From: CAWIMX01 sp963792785
GTDB taxonomy: Bacteria; Acidobacteriota; Vicinamibacteria; Vicinamibacterales; CAVVIG01
Assembly: GCA_963792785.1 (NCBI GenBank)
Contig: CAWBXO010000002.1
Location: forward strand, 124,001 to 188,000
DNA length: 64,000 bases
Reading direction: 5' to 3'
Made by a program: the position numbers and the translations under genes. This document shows positions 1 through 9,172 of the stretch, in pieces. Numbering within the stretch: the stretch's first letter is position 1; each line of letters starts with the position of its first letter. Under the pieces are notes generated by a model that was not told the origin of the DNA, made no database searches, and saw only the letters and a program-made list of their open reading frames with translations.

Positions 1-1369
1 CAGGACGTGCGGGCGTTCCCCGAGGTCGTCGACACGCTGACGACCGTGGGCGGCGGCAGCAGCCAGTCGTTCGGGCCGTCCACGCCCGGCAGCGTCAACT
101 CCGGCACCATCAACGTCCAGCTCGTCCCCGCAACCGAGCGGAAGGCGTCGCTGGCGGACATCATCGCCCGCACGCGGCAGCTCGTGGCGCAGTATGCGGG
201 CGGGCTGCGCACGAGCGTCCAGGCGGTGGGTGGTCCGGGCGGCGGCTCCGGGGTGCAGTACTCCATCTCGGGACCTGATCTCGAGCGGCTCGGATCGATC
301 TCCGAGACGCTGCTCGCCGGCGTCCAGAAGCTGCCGGAAGCCGTCGACGCGGACACGTCGCTGGTCGTCGGCCGGCCCGAGCTGCGCGTCGACATCGACC
401 GCCAGCGCGCGGCCGACCTCGGCGTGCGCGTCCAGGACATCGCCCAGGCGCTCAACATGCTGGTCGGCGGCAGCGTGGTGACGCCTGTTCGACGTCGGCG
501 AAGATCAGTACAACGTCAGGCTCCGCGCCGACGAGCGCTTCCGCAACAGCATCGACGGATTGCAGCGGATGACGGTGGCGTCGAGCCGGAAGGGCGTCGT
601 CACGCTGGGCGAAGTCGTGCACATCACGCCGTCCACGGGGCCGTCGAGCATCAATCGTCTGAACCGCGAGCGCCAGGTCACGCTGTCGGCGAACGTGGCG
701 GAGGGCAGTTCGCAGCAGGCGCTCATCGCCCATATCCAGGAACTGGTCGACGCGCAGCACCTGCCGGCGGACTATCAGGCGGCGCCCGCGGGCCAGTCGG
801 CCGAGCTCGCCCGGACGGCGACGTACTTCATCATCGCCATCTCGCTGTCGTTCGTCTTCATGTACATCGTGCTGGCGGCGCAGTTCGAGTCGTTCCTGCA
901 CCCGGTCACGATCCTGCTGACGCTGCCGATGGCGGTGCCCTTCGGCCTGCTCTCGCTGCTCGTCGGCGGCCAGACGGTGAACATCTTCTCGGGGCTCGGC
1001 CTGCTGCTGCTCTTCGGCATCGTGAAGAAGAACGCGATCCTCCAGATCGACCACACCATCGGCCTGCGCGCCGGCGGCCTGCCGCGCCTCGAGGCGATCC
1101 TGCAGGCGAACCGCGACCGGCTCCGGCCGATCCTGATGACGACGATGGCGCTGGTGGCGGGGATGTTGCCGCTGGTGTTTTCGAGCGATGCTGGCGCGGC
1201 GACCAATCGAACGATCGGCATCCTGGTCGTCGGCGGCCAGACGCTGTGCCTGCTGCTGACGCTGCTGGCCGTGCCCGTGCTCTACTCCCTGTTCGACGAC
1301 CTGCAGGCGTGGCGCTTCGGGACGCGCGCGGCCAAGGTCCGCGGCGCCGAAGTCACGCCGGCTTCATGA
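1..1369 (+). CDS. RND (HAE1/AcrB-like) efflux permease, C-terminal part, frameshifted
   Basis: This is the C-terminal half of a proton-driven inner-membrane RND multidrug exporter; the gene begins before the window. The first 160 codons read in frame 1 and encode part of the periplasmic porter domain. Near base 480 the homology moves to the +2 frame, where the reading resumes with LFDVGEDQYNVRLRADE and continues to the TGA at 1369. The second part holds the last hydrophobic segments (around 820-1290) and the conserved stretch GLLLLFGIVKKNAILQID. One extra base, or two missing bases, near 478-485 explains the break. Whether the damage is real or a sequencing error is unknown. A second, more degraded copy of the last 220 codons lies at 6961-7618. 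Confidence 0.85.
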
Positions 1370-1420
1370 ACGGCGCGGGACAATAGGCAGTATTAGCGGG
1401 TCTGCGGGCGACATAAGGCC
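715..1420 (+). repeat. Direct repeat copy A (RND 3' end and downstream flank)
   Basis: This stretch is repeated at 6961-7678 with scattered, mostly synonymous, differences. The similarity runs through the stop codon and into non-coding flank: both copies carry the string CAGTATTAGCGGG followed by a GCGACATAA motif. A shorter third piece of the same 3' end lies at 9013-9077. Confidence 0.8.
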
Positions 1421-1464
1421 CATTCTCAGACCCAGCCCCCCTCCGGACAGCTGCGTCATGTCAG

Positions 1465-2160
1465 TCACTCCAAGGATGTTTTTGCCGCGTACCATCCGTC
1501 GGACTTGCAGAGTCCCAGTCGAATGATCCCTGTGGCGGTCGAGGGCGAGACGATCCGGCCGGAGAGGACGACGCCGTCGCCGTCGGCAAATGAAAACTCG
1601 CCGCCCGTCACCGGACGCGGCGGCGAGAACGTCACGGTCGTGGTGTACTCAGGATACGCGTCGTCATAGGTCTCGCACGTCGCGCCGAGGATCAGGTCGT
1701 CCCGGATCGTGAAGCGGATGGGAGTGTCCTGGCCGTTGTTGCCCATACCAAACCAGGCGCCATTGAAGTCGAACGTCTCCGGGGGCGCATACGTGAAGGC
1801 GTCGGGCAGCGTGACGGATTCTCCGTTCTGACCGCGCACGACGACGTCCACGATCCCGGCGGCATGCGCGGGCGTATAGACATACAACTGGGCGCCGGGA
1901 TAGCGGCCGTCGAACGTGCCCTCCACCGTGACGCCGCCGAAGGCCACCGACGTCGCGAGGGCGGAGCCGACAATGGTCACCGCGGTCGCGCCGCCGGTCG
2001 ATCCGATCGCCCCGGAAAGAGACGTCACCGACGGCGCCGGCAGAACCGTTGCTGCGGGCGTCGTCGGGGCCACGGGCGACCGCGGCGGCGAACTGCAGCC
2101 ACCCAAGCCCCCAACCAGTCCCAGAATGACGACCGCGATTGGCATTCGCTGCATTTTCAT
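1465..2160 (-). CDS. Lipoprotein with IPT/TIG-like domain
   Basis: A predicted outer-surface or periplasmic lipoprotein of 231 residues. The N-terminus is a signal peptide ending in the lipobox LGGC (Cys about residue 22), followed by a Pro/Thr/Ala-rich linker. Residues about 45-130 resemble an IPT/TIG immunoglobulin-like fold (SLSGAIGSTGGATAVTIVGS). The C-terminal 100 residues have no family I recognise. The start at 2160 is chosen because AGGGAG lies five bases upstream. It is transcribed away from the wHTH-FHA gene at 2285 and shares its upstream region. The function is unknown; IPT domains usually mediate protein or carbohydrate contacts. Confidence 0.75.
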   Translation of the reverse strand: MKMQRMPIAVVILGLVGGLGGCSSPPRSPVAPTTPAATVLPAPSVTSLSGAIGSTGGATAVTIVGSALATSVAFGGVTVEGTFDGRYPGAQLYVYTPAHAAGIVDVVVRGQNGESVTLPDAFTYAPPETFDFNGAWFGMGNNGQDTPIRFTIRDDLILGATCETYDDAYPEYTTTVTFSPPRPVTGGEFSFADGDGVVLSGRIVSPSTATGIIRLGLCKSDGWYAAKTSLE

Positions 2161-2284
2161 GATCACTCCCTGACGTGAATCGGCGGCGGTCTCGTCGTCG
2201 CGCGTGGGATAACATAGCGGGCACGCCAGCCGCGAGTCTCAGGGGACTTCCAGAGATTTCTCAGGCTTCCTCCAGGGGGTCGTC

Positions 2285-2941
2285 GTGAGAGTTCGTTTCG
2301 ACCCGTTCACGCTCGACCTCGACGCGCGGCAGCTCACGCGTCGAGGCCGCGAGATTCACCTCGAGCCCAAGGCGTTCGAGCTGCTCGCGATGCTCGTCTC
2401 CGAGCGTCCGAAGGTCCTCTCCAAGGCCGTGCTGCAGCGCCGACTCTGGCCGCGCACGTTCGTCGAGGAGGCCAACCTCTCGAACCTGGTCGCCGACGTC
2501 CGCGAGGCGCTCGGCGACCGAGCGCGCGCACCGACGTTCATCCGCACGGCGCACGGCTTCGGCTACGCGTTCTGCGGTGACGCGACGACGACGGCCGGCC
2601 CGCGCGCCTCGAAATCGCGACCGCCGTCGTGCTGGCTCGAGTACGGACGCCGGCGCGTTCCGCTGTCGGTCGGTGCGCACGTCATCGGACGCGATCCAGA
2701 GGCCGAAGTCAGGCTCGACGCAACCACGGTATCCCGCCGTCACGCGCGCATCGTGGTGACGGCCGGCGAGACGATGCTCGAGGACTCCGGCAGCAAGAAC
2801 GGGACGTTCCGCGGCGACGAGCGCGTGACCGGACCGGTCGCGCTCGCTGATGGCGACGCGCTCCGCATCGGATCGGTGCTCGTAACGTTCCACGTGCGCA
2901 CGGGCCTGATGCCCACCGACACGAAGAGTCTGTTCACCTAG
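2285..2941 (+). CDS. Winged-helix DNA-binding protein with C-terminal FHA domain
   Basis: A 218-residue one-component regulator. Residues 1-100 form an OmpR/PhoB-type winged helix (LEPKAFELLAMLVSERPKVL, and TAHGFGYAF at the wing). Residues about 115-205 form a forkhead-associated domain with the phosphothreonine-binding signatures VIGRDPEAEV, SRRHARI and SKNGT. FHA domains bind phosphothreonine, so the likely partner is the Ser/Thr kinase encoded next: the stop codon overlaps that gene's proposed GTG start by one base at 2941. The inference is that phosphorylation by the kinase, possibly of itself, is read by this DNA-binding protein. The start is a GTG at 2285. Confidence 0.85.
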   Translation: MRVRFDPFTLDLDARQLTRRGREIHLEPKAFELLAMLVSERPKVLSKAVLQRRLWPRTFVEEANLSNLVADVREALGDRARAPTFIRTAHGFGYAFCGDATTTAGPRASKSRPPSCWLEYGRRRVPLSVGAHVIGRDPEAEVRLDATTVSRRHARIVVTAGETMLEDSGSKNGTFRGDERVTGPVALADGDALRIGSVLVTFHVRTGLMPTDTKSLFT

Positions 2942-5672
2942 TGAGTCCCACGACACGCGCGTCGATCGCCGTCGGCGCGAGAATCGGCCGGTACAGATCA
3001 CCGGCTGGCTGGGCGCCGGAGGCATGGGCGACGTCTATCGCGCGCGGGATTTGCGCCTCGAGCGCGAGGTCGCGATCAAGGTGATCCCCGAGGCGTTCGC
3101 GACCGATCCGCGCCGGCTCCAACGCTTCGAGCAGGAAGCGCGCGCGGCCGGCCAGCTGAATCACCCGAACATCCTGGTCGTCTTCGACGTCGGCGTACAC
3201 GAAGGCGCGCCCTACATCGTCTCGGAAGTGCTCGAGGGCGAATCGCTGCGCAGCCGCCTGGCCGGCGGCGCGCTGCCTCCGCGCAAAGCCATCGACTACG
3301 CGCGCCAGACCGTGGACGGACTCTCGGCCGCGCACGACCGGAAGATCGTCCACCGCGACGTAAAGCCGGACAATCTCTTCGTCACGAGCGACGGCCGGCT
3401 CAAGATCCTCGACTTCGGGATCGCCAAACTGACGGCGCCGGGCGAAGACGAAACAGGGCCGGCGGCCGTGCAGACGGAAACGGCGCCCGGGATGGTCATG
3501 GGCACGGCGAGCTACATGTCGCCCGAACAGGTGCGTGGGGAGGCCGTCGATCACCGGTCCGATCTCTTCAGCGTCGGGGCCGTCCTGCACGAACTGCTCA
3601 CGGGCCGGCCGGCGTTCACGCGGGCCACGGGCGCGGACACGATGGCGGCCATTCTGAAAGAGGAGCCGATCGAACCGATCGCCCCGGACGTCCCCGTCGC
3701 GATCGCGCGAATCGTCTCGCGGTGTCTGGAGAAAACGCGCGAGGCGCGCTTTCAATCCGCGCGCGATCTGGCGTTCGCCCTCGAGATCCTGTCGGGAACC
3801 GCAGCGGACCGCGCGCTGGCCGACGACGGCCGCGGCGGGACTCGCGGGCGTGTCCTTCCGTGGCTCGCCGCCGGAGCGCTTGCCGCGGGCCTCGTCCTGA
3901 CCCTCGTGATGTGGGCGTCGTGGCGACGCACACCGGCGTCATCGCCGCTGCGCCTGAGCACGGAGCTGGGCCCGGACGTCTCACTCGCCGCGTTGAACGC
4001 GCAGTTCGGGGACGCCGCGGCCATTTCGCCGGACGGGTCGGTCCTGGCGTTCGTCGGACAGAAGTCGGATGAAGGGCGTCCGCAGATCTACGTGCGGCGC
4101 CTCAATCAGCTGCAGGCCGTGCCGGTGTCGGGCACCGACGACGCCACCGCGCTGTTCTTTTCGCCCGATGGGCAGTGGATCGGTTTCTTCGCGTCCGGCG
4201 CCCTGAAGAAGATCGCCGTGACCGGCGGCGCGGCGGTCACGCTGGCCGATGCGCCGTCCCCGCGCGGCGGCGCGTGGAGCGAGGACGACACGATCGTCTT
4301 CGCGCCCTCTCAGATCAAGGGCACGCGCCTGCTGCGGGTGCCGTCGGCCGGAGGCGCCGCCGAACCCTTTGCCGCGCTCGCCGACGGCGAGGCGGTCGAG
4401 GGGTGGCCCCAGGTCCTTCCCGGCGGAACGGCGGTGCTGTACAGCGGCAGCACGGTCGCCGGCGCCTACAACGACGCGAACCTGGTGGTGCAGCGACTGT
4501 CCGATGGCGCGCGGACCGTCGTGCAGCGGGGCGGCTACCACGGCCGCTATCTCTCGAGCGGCCATCTGGTGTACGTCCACGACGGCACGCTGTTCGCCGC
4601 GCCGTTCGATCTCGGCCGGCTGGAAATGACGGGGCCGCCGGTGCCCGCGATCGAGGGACTCCGGTCGAATTCGATCACCGGAGGCGCGCAATTCGCCGTC
4701 TCGGCCAGGGGCCACCTCGCCTACCTGTCCGGATCGATGACCGGCGCGGGCACGCCGCTGGACTGGATGGATCGCGACGGCAGGACGACGGCGTTGCGCA
4801 ATACGCCGGCGAATTGGATGAACCTGCTGCTCTCGCCGGACGGCGCCCGCCTCGCCGTCGAGATTCGCAACGGCACATCCGACGTCTGGATCGACGACAT
4901 CCCGCGGGATACCCTCACGCGGCTGACAACCGACCCGGGCAATGCCACGAACCCCGTGTGGACGCCCGACGGCCGCCGCATCGTGTTCGCCTCGGGACGC
5001 GAGGAACAGGCGTCGCCGAACCTGTACTGGCTCGCAGTCGATGCCGCGGGCGACGCACAACGCCTCACCGAGAGCACCAACGCGCAACGACCGTTTTCCT
5101 GGCATCCGAGCGGGAGGTTTCTCGCGTTCGACGAGACGATCGGACCGTCCAATACCGACGTCATGATGCTGCCCCTCGAGGGCAGCGAGGCATCAGGCTG
5201 GACACCCGGAAAGCCGACCGTGTTCCTGGACGGGCCCGCCCACGACTCGCAGCCCGCATTCTCGCCCGACGGCCACTGGCTCGCGTACGCGTCTGACGAG
5301 TCCGGAACGTTCGAGGTGTACGTGCGGCCGTTCCCCGGCCCGGGCGGCAAGACGCAGATCTCGAGCGGCGGCGGAAACTTGCCGACCTGGTCGCGGACCC
5401 GCCCGGAGATTGTCTACGGCGTCCAAGGACGGATCATGGCCGCGAGTTTCACGGCCGACGGCGTCTCGTTTCGCCCCGGCCGGCCCGTGCCCTGGCCAGG
5501 GGGGGGATTTCAGACGCGGGGCCAGAACCGCATGTTCGACCTCCATGCCGACGGCGAACGGCTCGTGCTCTCGCCCGCCGTTCCGACGCCGGGCGGCGCG
5601 CGGCCGAACACAATCATCCTGTTCTTCAACTTCTTCGACGAGCTGCGTCGCATCGCGCCGACGCCACGGTGA
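2941..5672 (+). CDS. Ser/Thr protein kinase with C-terminal PD40/TolB-like propeller (frameshift near start)
   Basis: A membrane-anchored Hanks-type kinase. The glycine loop GAGGMG, the catalytic HRDVKPDN (about residue 136 from the GTG), the DFG motif (about 158) and SPEQ are all present. A single transmembrane helix (bases about 3855-3925) separates the kinase from a roughly 570-residue extracytoplasmic propeller with repeated SPDG and TPDG motifs. The first in-frame ATG (3024) cuts into the glycine loop. Reading from GTG 2941 gives VGARIGRY, and the next frame supplies QITGWLGAGGMG, so one C seems to be missing at about 2994. With that base restored the protein has a normal kinase N-terminus. 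It overlaps the FHA regulator upstream. Confidence 0.88.
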
Positions 5673-5719
5673 ACCCCCTATTTGCGAACGACGGTGTGGT
5701 CGCCTTGCATTGCCGATCG

Positions 5720-5926
5720 TCAGTACCGATAGTGTTCCGGCTTGTACGGGCCGTCCTTCGGGACGCCGATGTAATCCGCCTGCTCCTTGGTCAGCTCCGT
5801 CAGCTTCACGCCGAGCTTGGCGAGGTGCAGCCGCGCGACTTCCTCGTCGAGCTGCTTCGACAGCATCTTCACCGTCTTGCCGTACTGCTCGGCATTCGCG
5901 TGCAGGTCGAGCTGCGCGCCGATAGG
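5720..5926 (-). pseudogene. ahcY: Adenosylhomocysteinase C-terminal fragment
   Basis: This carries only the last ~65 residues of S-adenosylhomocysteine hydrolase. It includes LDEEVARLHLAKLGVKLTEL and the family's characteristic ending DGPYKPEHYRY before a TGA. Similarity stops upstream at about 5926, where the frame continues into unrelated sequence. A central ahcY piece on the same strand lies at 7690-8020, and about 1.8 kb of foreign fragments separate the two. The order and orientation fit one original ahcY gene that was interrupted and partly deleted. It cannot make active enzyme. Confidence 0.85.
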
Positions 5927-6020
5927 CCGCATTAGGCCGGCCGCGCGGGTAACGCAACGCTCGTTCTCGGACGCATCGCCATCCCGCCCCCCATCTCGAC
6001 AGACGCCCCATCTCAACAGC

Positions 6021-6081
6021 GATGTCGATCTCGCCTGGCTGGGCGCGGGCACCTGGACGGCCGGTCGGCAGTAGCCATGGC
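6021..6081 (+). repeat. Short displaced copy of the 3' end of the 16933-17331 gene
   Basis: These 61 bases match 17278-17340 almost base for base. They encode the same ending, DLAWLGAGTWTAGRQ against DVNLAWLGAGTWTATRQ, with the TAG stop and the following CCATGGC. Only the tail of that gene is present here, so this is a duplicated scrap inside the degraded region and not a gene. Confidence 0.85.
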
Positions 6082-6104
6082 TCACCGATATTCGCCCTGC
6101 GGCT

Positions 6105-6688
6105 TCAGGGCCTCGACTGCCAGCGGGTGAACTCCGCGTCGAACGCGCGTCGCAGGTCGCTCTGTCCGAGCGCCTCCTCCACGATCGTCAGCGTGTCGCG
6201 GATCTGATCGACGTGGAGCCGCTCGCCGCGTTCTGCGAGCACACCGCGAATGTCCTCGAGATTTTCGCGCGACCGGCCAGGATCTTGGTGACGATGAGAT
6301 CCTCGGGGCTGATGAAGGGGATTGCCACGCCCGAGACGTCGACGGGAATCGCTCTCTCCAGAAACGCGTCTTCGAGCCCTGGTCCGGCCAGCACGAGATC
6401 GACAGCGAGGCCGGACCGGTCGTGCTGCAGGGGAAGCACGCGCGTCTGGCGGACGAACTCCGGGGTGGCCTCGAGACGCAGGACGAAACCGTGCGAGCCG
6501 AGCGCCCGGACGAGGGCCTCGGTGTCGCCGCCGTCGAGCCGCACCGTCGCATCGACGTCGGTCGTGAGGCGGGGCCGCCCCCAGATGAGCGCGGCCTGGG
6601 CGCCGAAGACGTACCACGAGACGCGAAGATCCGTGAGGCTGGCGGAGAGATCGGCGAGAAGTTCAGCGAGGCCCGCGGCCGGCGGCAT
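6105..6688 (-). pseudogene. Nucleotidyltransferase (AbiEii-type toxin-like), frameshifted
   Basis: A ~195-residue nucleotidyltransferase-fold protein of the kind found in AbiE-like toxin-antitoxin pairs. The N-terminal part (6290-6688) shows the fold's helix-turn WYVFGAQAALIWGRPRLTTDVDA, in which the DVD pair would be catalytic. It then shows VSGVAIPFISPEDLIVTKILAGR. Near 6285 the frame shifts, and the expected C-terminus (LEDIRGVLAERGERLHVDQI to RWQSRP) continues to the stop at 6105. The start overlaps the end of the small partner gene at 6663-6914 by 26 bases, as in toxin-antitoxin pairs. A deleted copy lies at 8750-9002. The toxin role is inferred from family and layout only. Confidence 0.75.
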
Positions 6689-6914
6689 GCAGGGCCTCCG
6701 CGATACGCTGGTGGACCGCGGAATCGGCCGCGCGCTCAGCCGCCGTCGGCCACTCGGGTCTCACGGCCTGCGCATGGCGGCGTAGCTGGTCGCCCATCGC
6801 CAGGATCTCCGCCGCCTCGCGCCCGCGTTTGCGGCGCTTCCAGAACGCGGTCTTCGCGTCGGCGACCCGCGCCCAGTCGCGGCGAGCGAATGCGAGGATG
6901 GCCTTGCGATCCAC
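6663..6914 (-). CDS. Small basic partner protein of the nucleotidyltransferase (antitoxin-like)
   Basis: An intact 83-residue ORF, rich in Arg, Lys and Ala. It begins at a GTG (DRKAILAFARRDWARVADAK follows) and ends in HQRIAEALHAAGRGPR. It overlaps the downstream nucleotidyltransferase start, an arrangement typical of a translationally coupled two-gene module. I do not recognise a named domain; the role as antitoxin or cofactor is inferred from position. A TATGAT box ends six bases before the GTG and there is no Shine-Dalgarno sequence, so the transcript may be leaderless. Confidence 0.6.
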   Translation of the reverse strand: MDRKAILAFARRDWARVADAKTAFWKRRKRGREAAEILAMGDQLRRHAQAVRPEWPTAAERAADSAVHQRIAEALHAAGRGPR

Positions 6915-6920
6915 GTCGCG

Positions 6921-6926
6921 ATCATA
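6921..6926 (-). promoter_or_regulatory. Candidate -10 box of a leaderless transcript
   Basis: TATGAT on the minus strand ends six bases before the GTG start at 6914. No ribosome binding site lies between. It is one of about ten similarly placed boxes in this window. Confidence 0.35.
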
Positions 6927-6960
6927 CCACCCGCGCGCATCGCGCGGTCTACCAGCCCAC

Positions 6961-7618
6961 CGCAGCAGGCGCTCATCGCCCGCATCCAGCAGCTCGTGGA
7001 CGCGCAGCACCTGCCGGCGGACTATCAGGCGGCGCCGGCGGGCCAGTCCGCCGAGCTGGCGCGGACGGCCACCTACTTCATCATCGCAATCTCGCTGTCC
7101 TTCGTCTTCATGTACATCGTGCTGGCGGCGCAGTTCGAGTCGTTCCTGCACCCGATCACGATCCTGCTGACGCTGCCGCTGGCGGTGCCCTTCGGCCTGC
7201 TCTCGCTGCTCGTCGGCGGCCAGACCGTCAACATCTTCTCGGGGCTCGGCCTGCTGCTGCTCTTCGGCATCGTGAAGAAGAACGCAATCCTGCAGATCGA
7301 CCACACCAACGGCCTGCGCGCCGGCGGCATGCAGCGTCACGACGCAATCCTGCAGGCCAACCGCGACCGGCTAAGGCCGATCCTGATGACGACGATCGCG
7401 CTGGTCGCGGGCATGATCCCGCTGGTGTTCTCGAGCGACGCCGGCGCCGCCACCAACCGCTCGATCGGCATCCTGGTGGTCGGCGGGCCAGACGCTGTGC
7501 TTGCTGCTCACCCTGCTGGCCGTGCCCGGTGCTCTACTCGCTGTTCGACGATCTGCAGGCGTGGCGCTTCGGGACGCGGGCGGCCAGGGTCCGCCGCGCC
7601 GAAGTCACGCCGGCTTCA
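6961..7618 (+). pseudogene. RND efflux permease fragment (second copy), degraded
   Basis: This covers the last ~220 codons of an RND permease, closely matching 715-1369. It opens with QALIARIQQLVDAQHLPADY, includes GLLLLFGIVKKNAILQIDHT, and ends with the same EVTPAS tail. There is no N-terminal half. Two single-base insertions, in a G run near 7487 and after CCC near 7527, throw the last 45 codons out of frame. It lies on the plus strand between two minus-strand pieces of ahcY, so it is foreign to its surroundings. Confidence 0.85.
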
Positions 7619-7678
7619 TGAATGGCGCGGTCAACAGACGATAGGCAGTATTAGCGGGGGTCGGGGGGCGACATAACG
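6961..7678 (+). repeat. Direct repeat copy B (RND 3' end and downstream flank)
   Basis: This is the counterpart of 715-1420. It includes the non-coding flank after the stop codon (CAGTATTAGCGGG, then GCGACATAA). The left boundary, at CGCAGCAGGCG near 6961, abuts the upstream end of the small nucleotidyltransferase-partner locus. Confidence 0.8.
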
Positions 7679-7689
7679 TTGGTTCTCGG

Positions 7690-8020
<331 letters not shown>

Positions 8021-8024
8021 TGGC

Positions 8025-8363
8025 AGCGAGGTAGTCCACGCCGCACGCCGTCGCCATCAAGTCCACCACGATTTCATCGGCCACTCGCACAACCGAATAT
8101 CGCGCGACATCCTCGTCGGCGACGTCGTCGACGGCCTTGTCTTCGAGGATCTGGAGAGCCGCTCGCACCCGCGCCACGTTTGCCGGATCCGCGTCGATGA
8201 GCAGGTCGATGTCCTTGGTCGTGCGCGCCCCGCCGTGGGCGATGACGGCAAAGCCACCAATCAGCACGTATCGGACCTGGTGGGCGTTCAGCGCGCGGGC
8301 GAGGCGGACGAGGTCGTCGAGCTGTGGCTCGCGTGCGTACGAGCCATCATGCGTGTCATCCAC
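8025..8363 (-). pseudogene. Nucleotidyltransferase, truncated by fusion into ahcY remnant
   Basis: This is the N-terminal ~112 residues of a second nucleotidyltransferase-fold protein, distinct in sequence from the one at 6105-6688. Key stretches are YVLIGGFAVIAHGGARTTKDIDLLID (GG and D-I-D catalytic pattern) and ARYSVVRVADEIVVDLMATA. After VDYLAAS the frame runs into ahcY sequence near 8025, so the C-terminus is lost. It overlaps the upstream small gene at 8288-8530 by 76 bases. The pair resembles the module at 6105-6914 in layout. Confidence 0.7.
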
Positions 8364-8530
8364 GCGTCGGCCTCATCAAAGCTGCGGAACCGATACACGC
8401 CGCGAGGGACGAGCGCGCCAGTCCCGCGCACGCCGGCCAGCATGCGCTGCAGGCCTGCTGGGTCGGTCGCGTCGGTCCGCCGGCGGCCAACCGTTTTCTG
8501 CACGGTTCCAATCTTAGCAGGCTTCTCCAC
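8288..8530 (-). CDS. Small partner protein upstream of nucleotidyltransferase
   Basis: An 80-residue ORF from a GTG at 8530 (MEKPAKIGTVQKTVGRRR, then VPRGVYRFRSFDEADAWMTR). Small proteins with this RFRSFDEADAWM type of motif sit directly upstream of nucleotidyltransferases in related genomes, as far as I recall. The last ~25 residues overlap the nucleotidyltransferase start in another frame and may be less constrained. No enzymatic motif is visible. The role as an antitoxin-like or accessory subunit is an inference from position. Confidence 0.5.
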   Translation of the reverse strand: MEKPAKIGTVQKTVGRRRTDATDPAGLQRMLAGVRGTGALVPRGVYRFRSFDEADAWMTRMMARTHASHSSTTSSASPAR

Positions 8531-8596
8531 GCGGAGGGACGGACGTGTGTCCGACCGTCGACGGTGCCATCACGTCCTCAATGGCCAAATCGGACA

Positions 8597-8745
8597 TCAG
8601 GAAACGAGAAGATCTCCAGCAACCACGAACCCTGCTCGGCCTTCAATCGCTGCCGCCATGCACTTGTCATCGTCGGGGTCTTTGCTCGCTCCCTCGAATC
8701 CGCGCTCCCCAGCGACAAGGTGAGACAGGACGACGATGTCTATCT
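8597..8745 (-). pseudogene. PIN-domain toxin fragment
   Basis: The minus strand reads SKDPDDDKCMAAAIEGRAGF then VVAGDLLVS and stops. The DPDDDK...AAA...GD pattern is the C-terminal half of PIN-family (VapC-like) ribonucleases, with the acidic residues that bind Mg2+. The N-terminal half is missing; upstream sequence runs into the deleted nucleotidyltransferase copy near 8750. No antitoxin partner is visible. Confidence 0.6.
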
Positions 8746-8749
8746 TTCG

Positions 8750-9002
8750 CGCGGCCGGCCAGGATCTTGGTGACGATGAGATCCTCGGGGCTGATGAAGG
8801 GCATCGCCACGCCCGAGACGTCGACGTGGATCGCGCGCTCCAGAAACGCGTCTTCGAGCCCCGCATCGACGTCGGTCGTGAGGCGGGGCCGCCCCCAGAT
8901 GAGCGCGGCCTGGGCGCCAAAGACGTACCACGAGACGCGAAGAGCCGTGAGGCTGGCGGAGAGATCGGCGAGAAGTTCAGCGAGGCCCGCGGCCGGCGGC
9001 AT
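8750..9002 (-). pseudogene. Nucleotidyltransferase copy with in-frame internal deletion
   Basis: This nearly identical copy of the 6290-6688 segment (MPPAAGLAELLADLSASLTA to PEDLIVTKILAGRAK) has lost exactly 168 bases (56 codons). These correspond to 6380-6547 of the first copy. The deletion joins TTDVDA directly to GLEDAFLERA. The rest of the C-terminus is replaced by the PIN fragment. No separate small partner gene precedes it; the upstream sequence matches only the last few codons of the 6663-6914 gene before switching to RND sequence. Confidence 0.75.
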
Positions 9003-9012
9003 GCAGGGCCTC

Positions 9013-9077
9013 CGCGCGTGGCGGTTCGGGACGCGGGCGGCCAGGATCGCGGCGCCGCAGCCACGCCAGCTTCCTGA
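9013..9077 (+). repeat. Third copy of the RND permease 3' end
   Basis: About 65 bases match the final codons of the RND gene (RAWRFGTRAARIAAPQ compared with QAWRFGTRAAKVRGAE), ending near a TGA. It directly abuts the deleted nucleotidyltransferase copy. With 715-1420 and 6961-7678 it makes three dispersed pieces of one sequence within 9 kb. Confidence 0.7.
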
Positions 9078-9172
9078 GGCGCGGCCGACAGCCCATAAGG
9101 GCGGAGGCGGCGTTGAATGGCGCGGCACCGGCCGCATGGTGTTCGGTGTCGCGATGCGCGTGCGTCAGTGCG

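Noticed and set aside
9078..9172. Possible small gene between the graveyard and the kinase
   Set aside because: The open frames have no start with a ribosome site and encode no recognisable sequence; the stretch is best read as debris.
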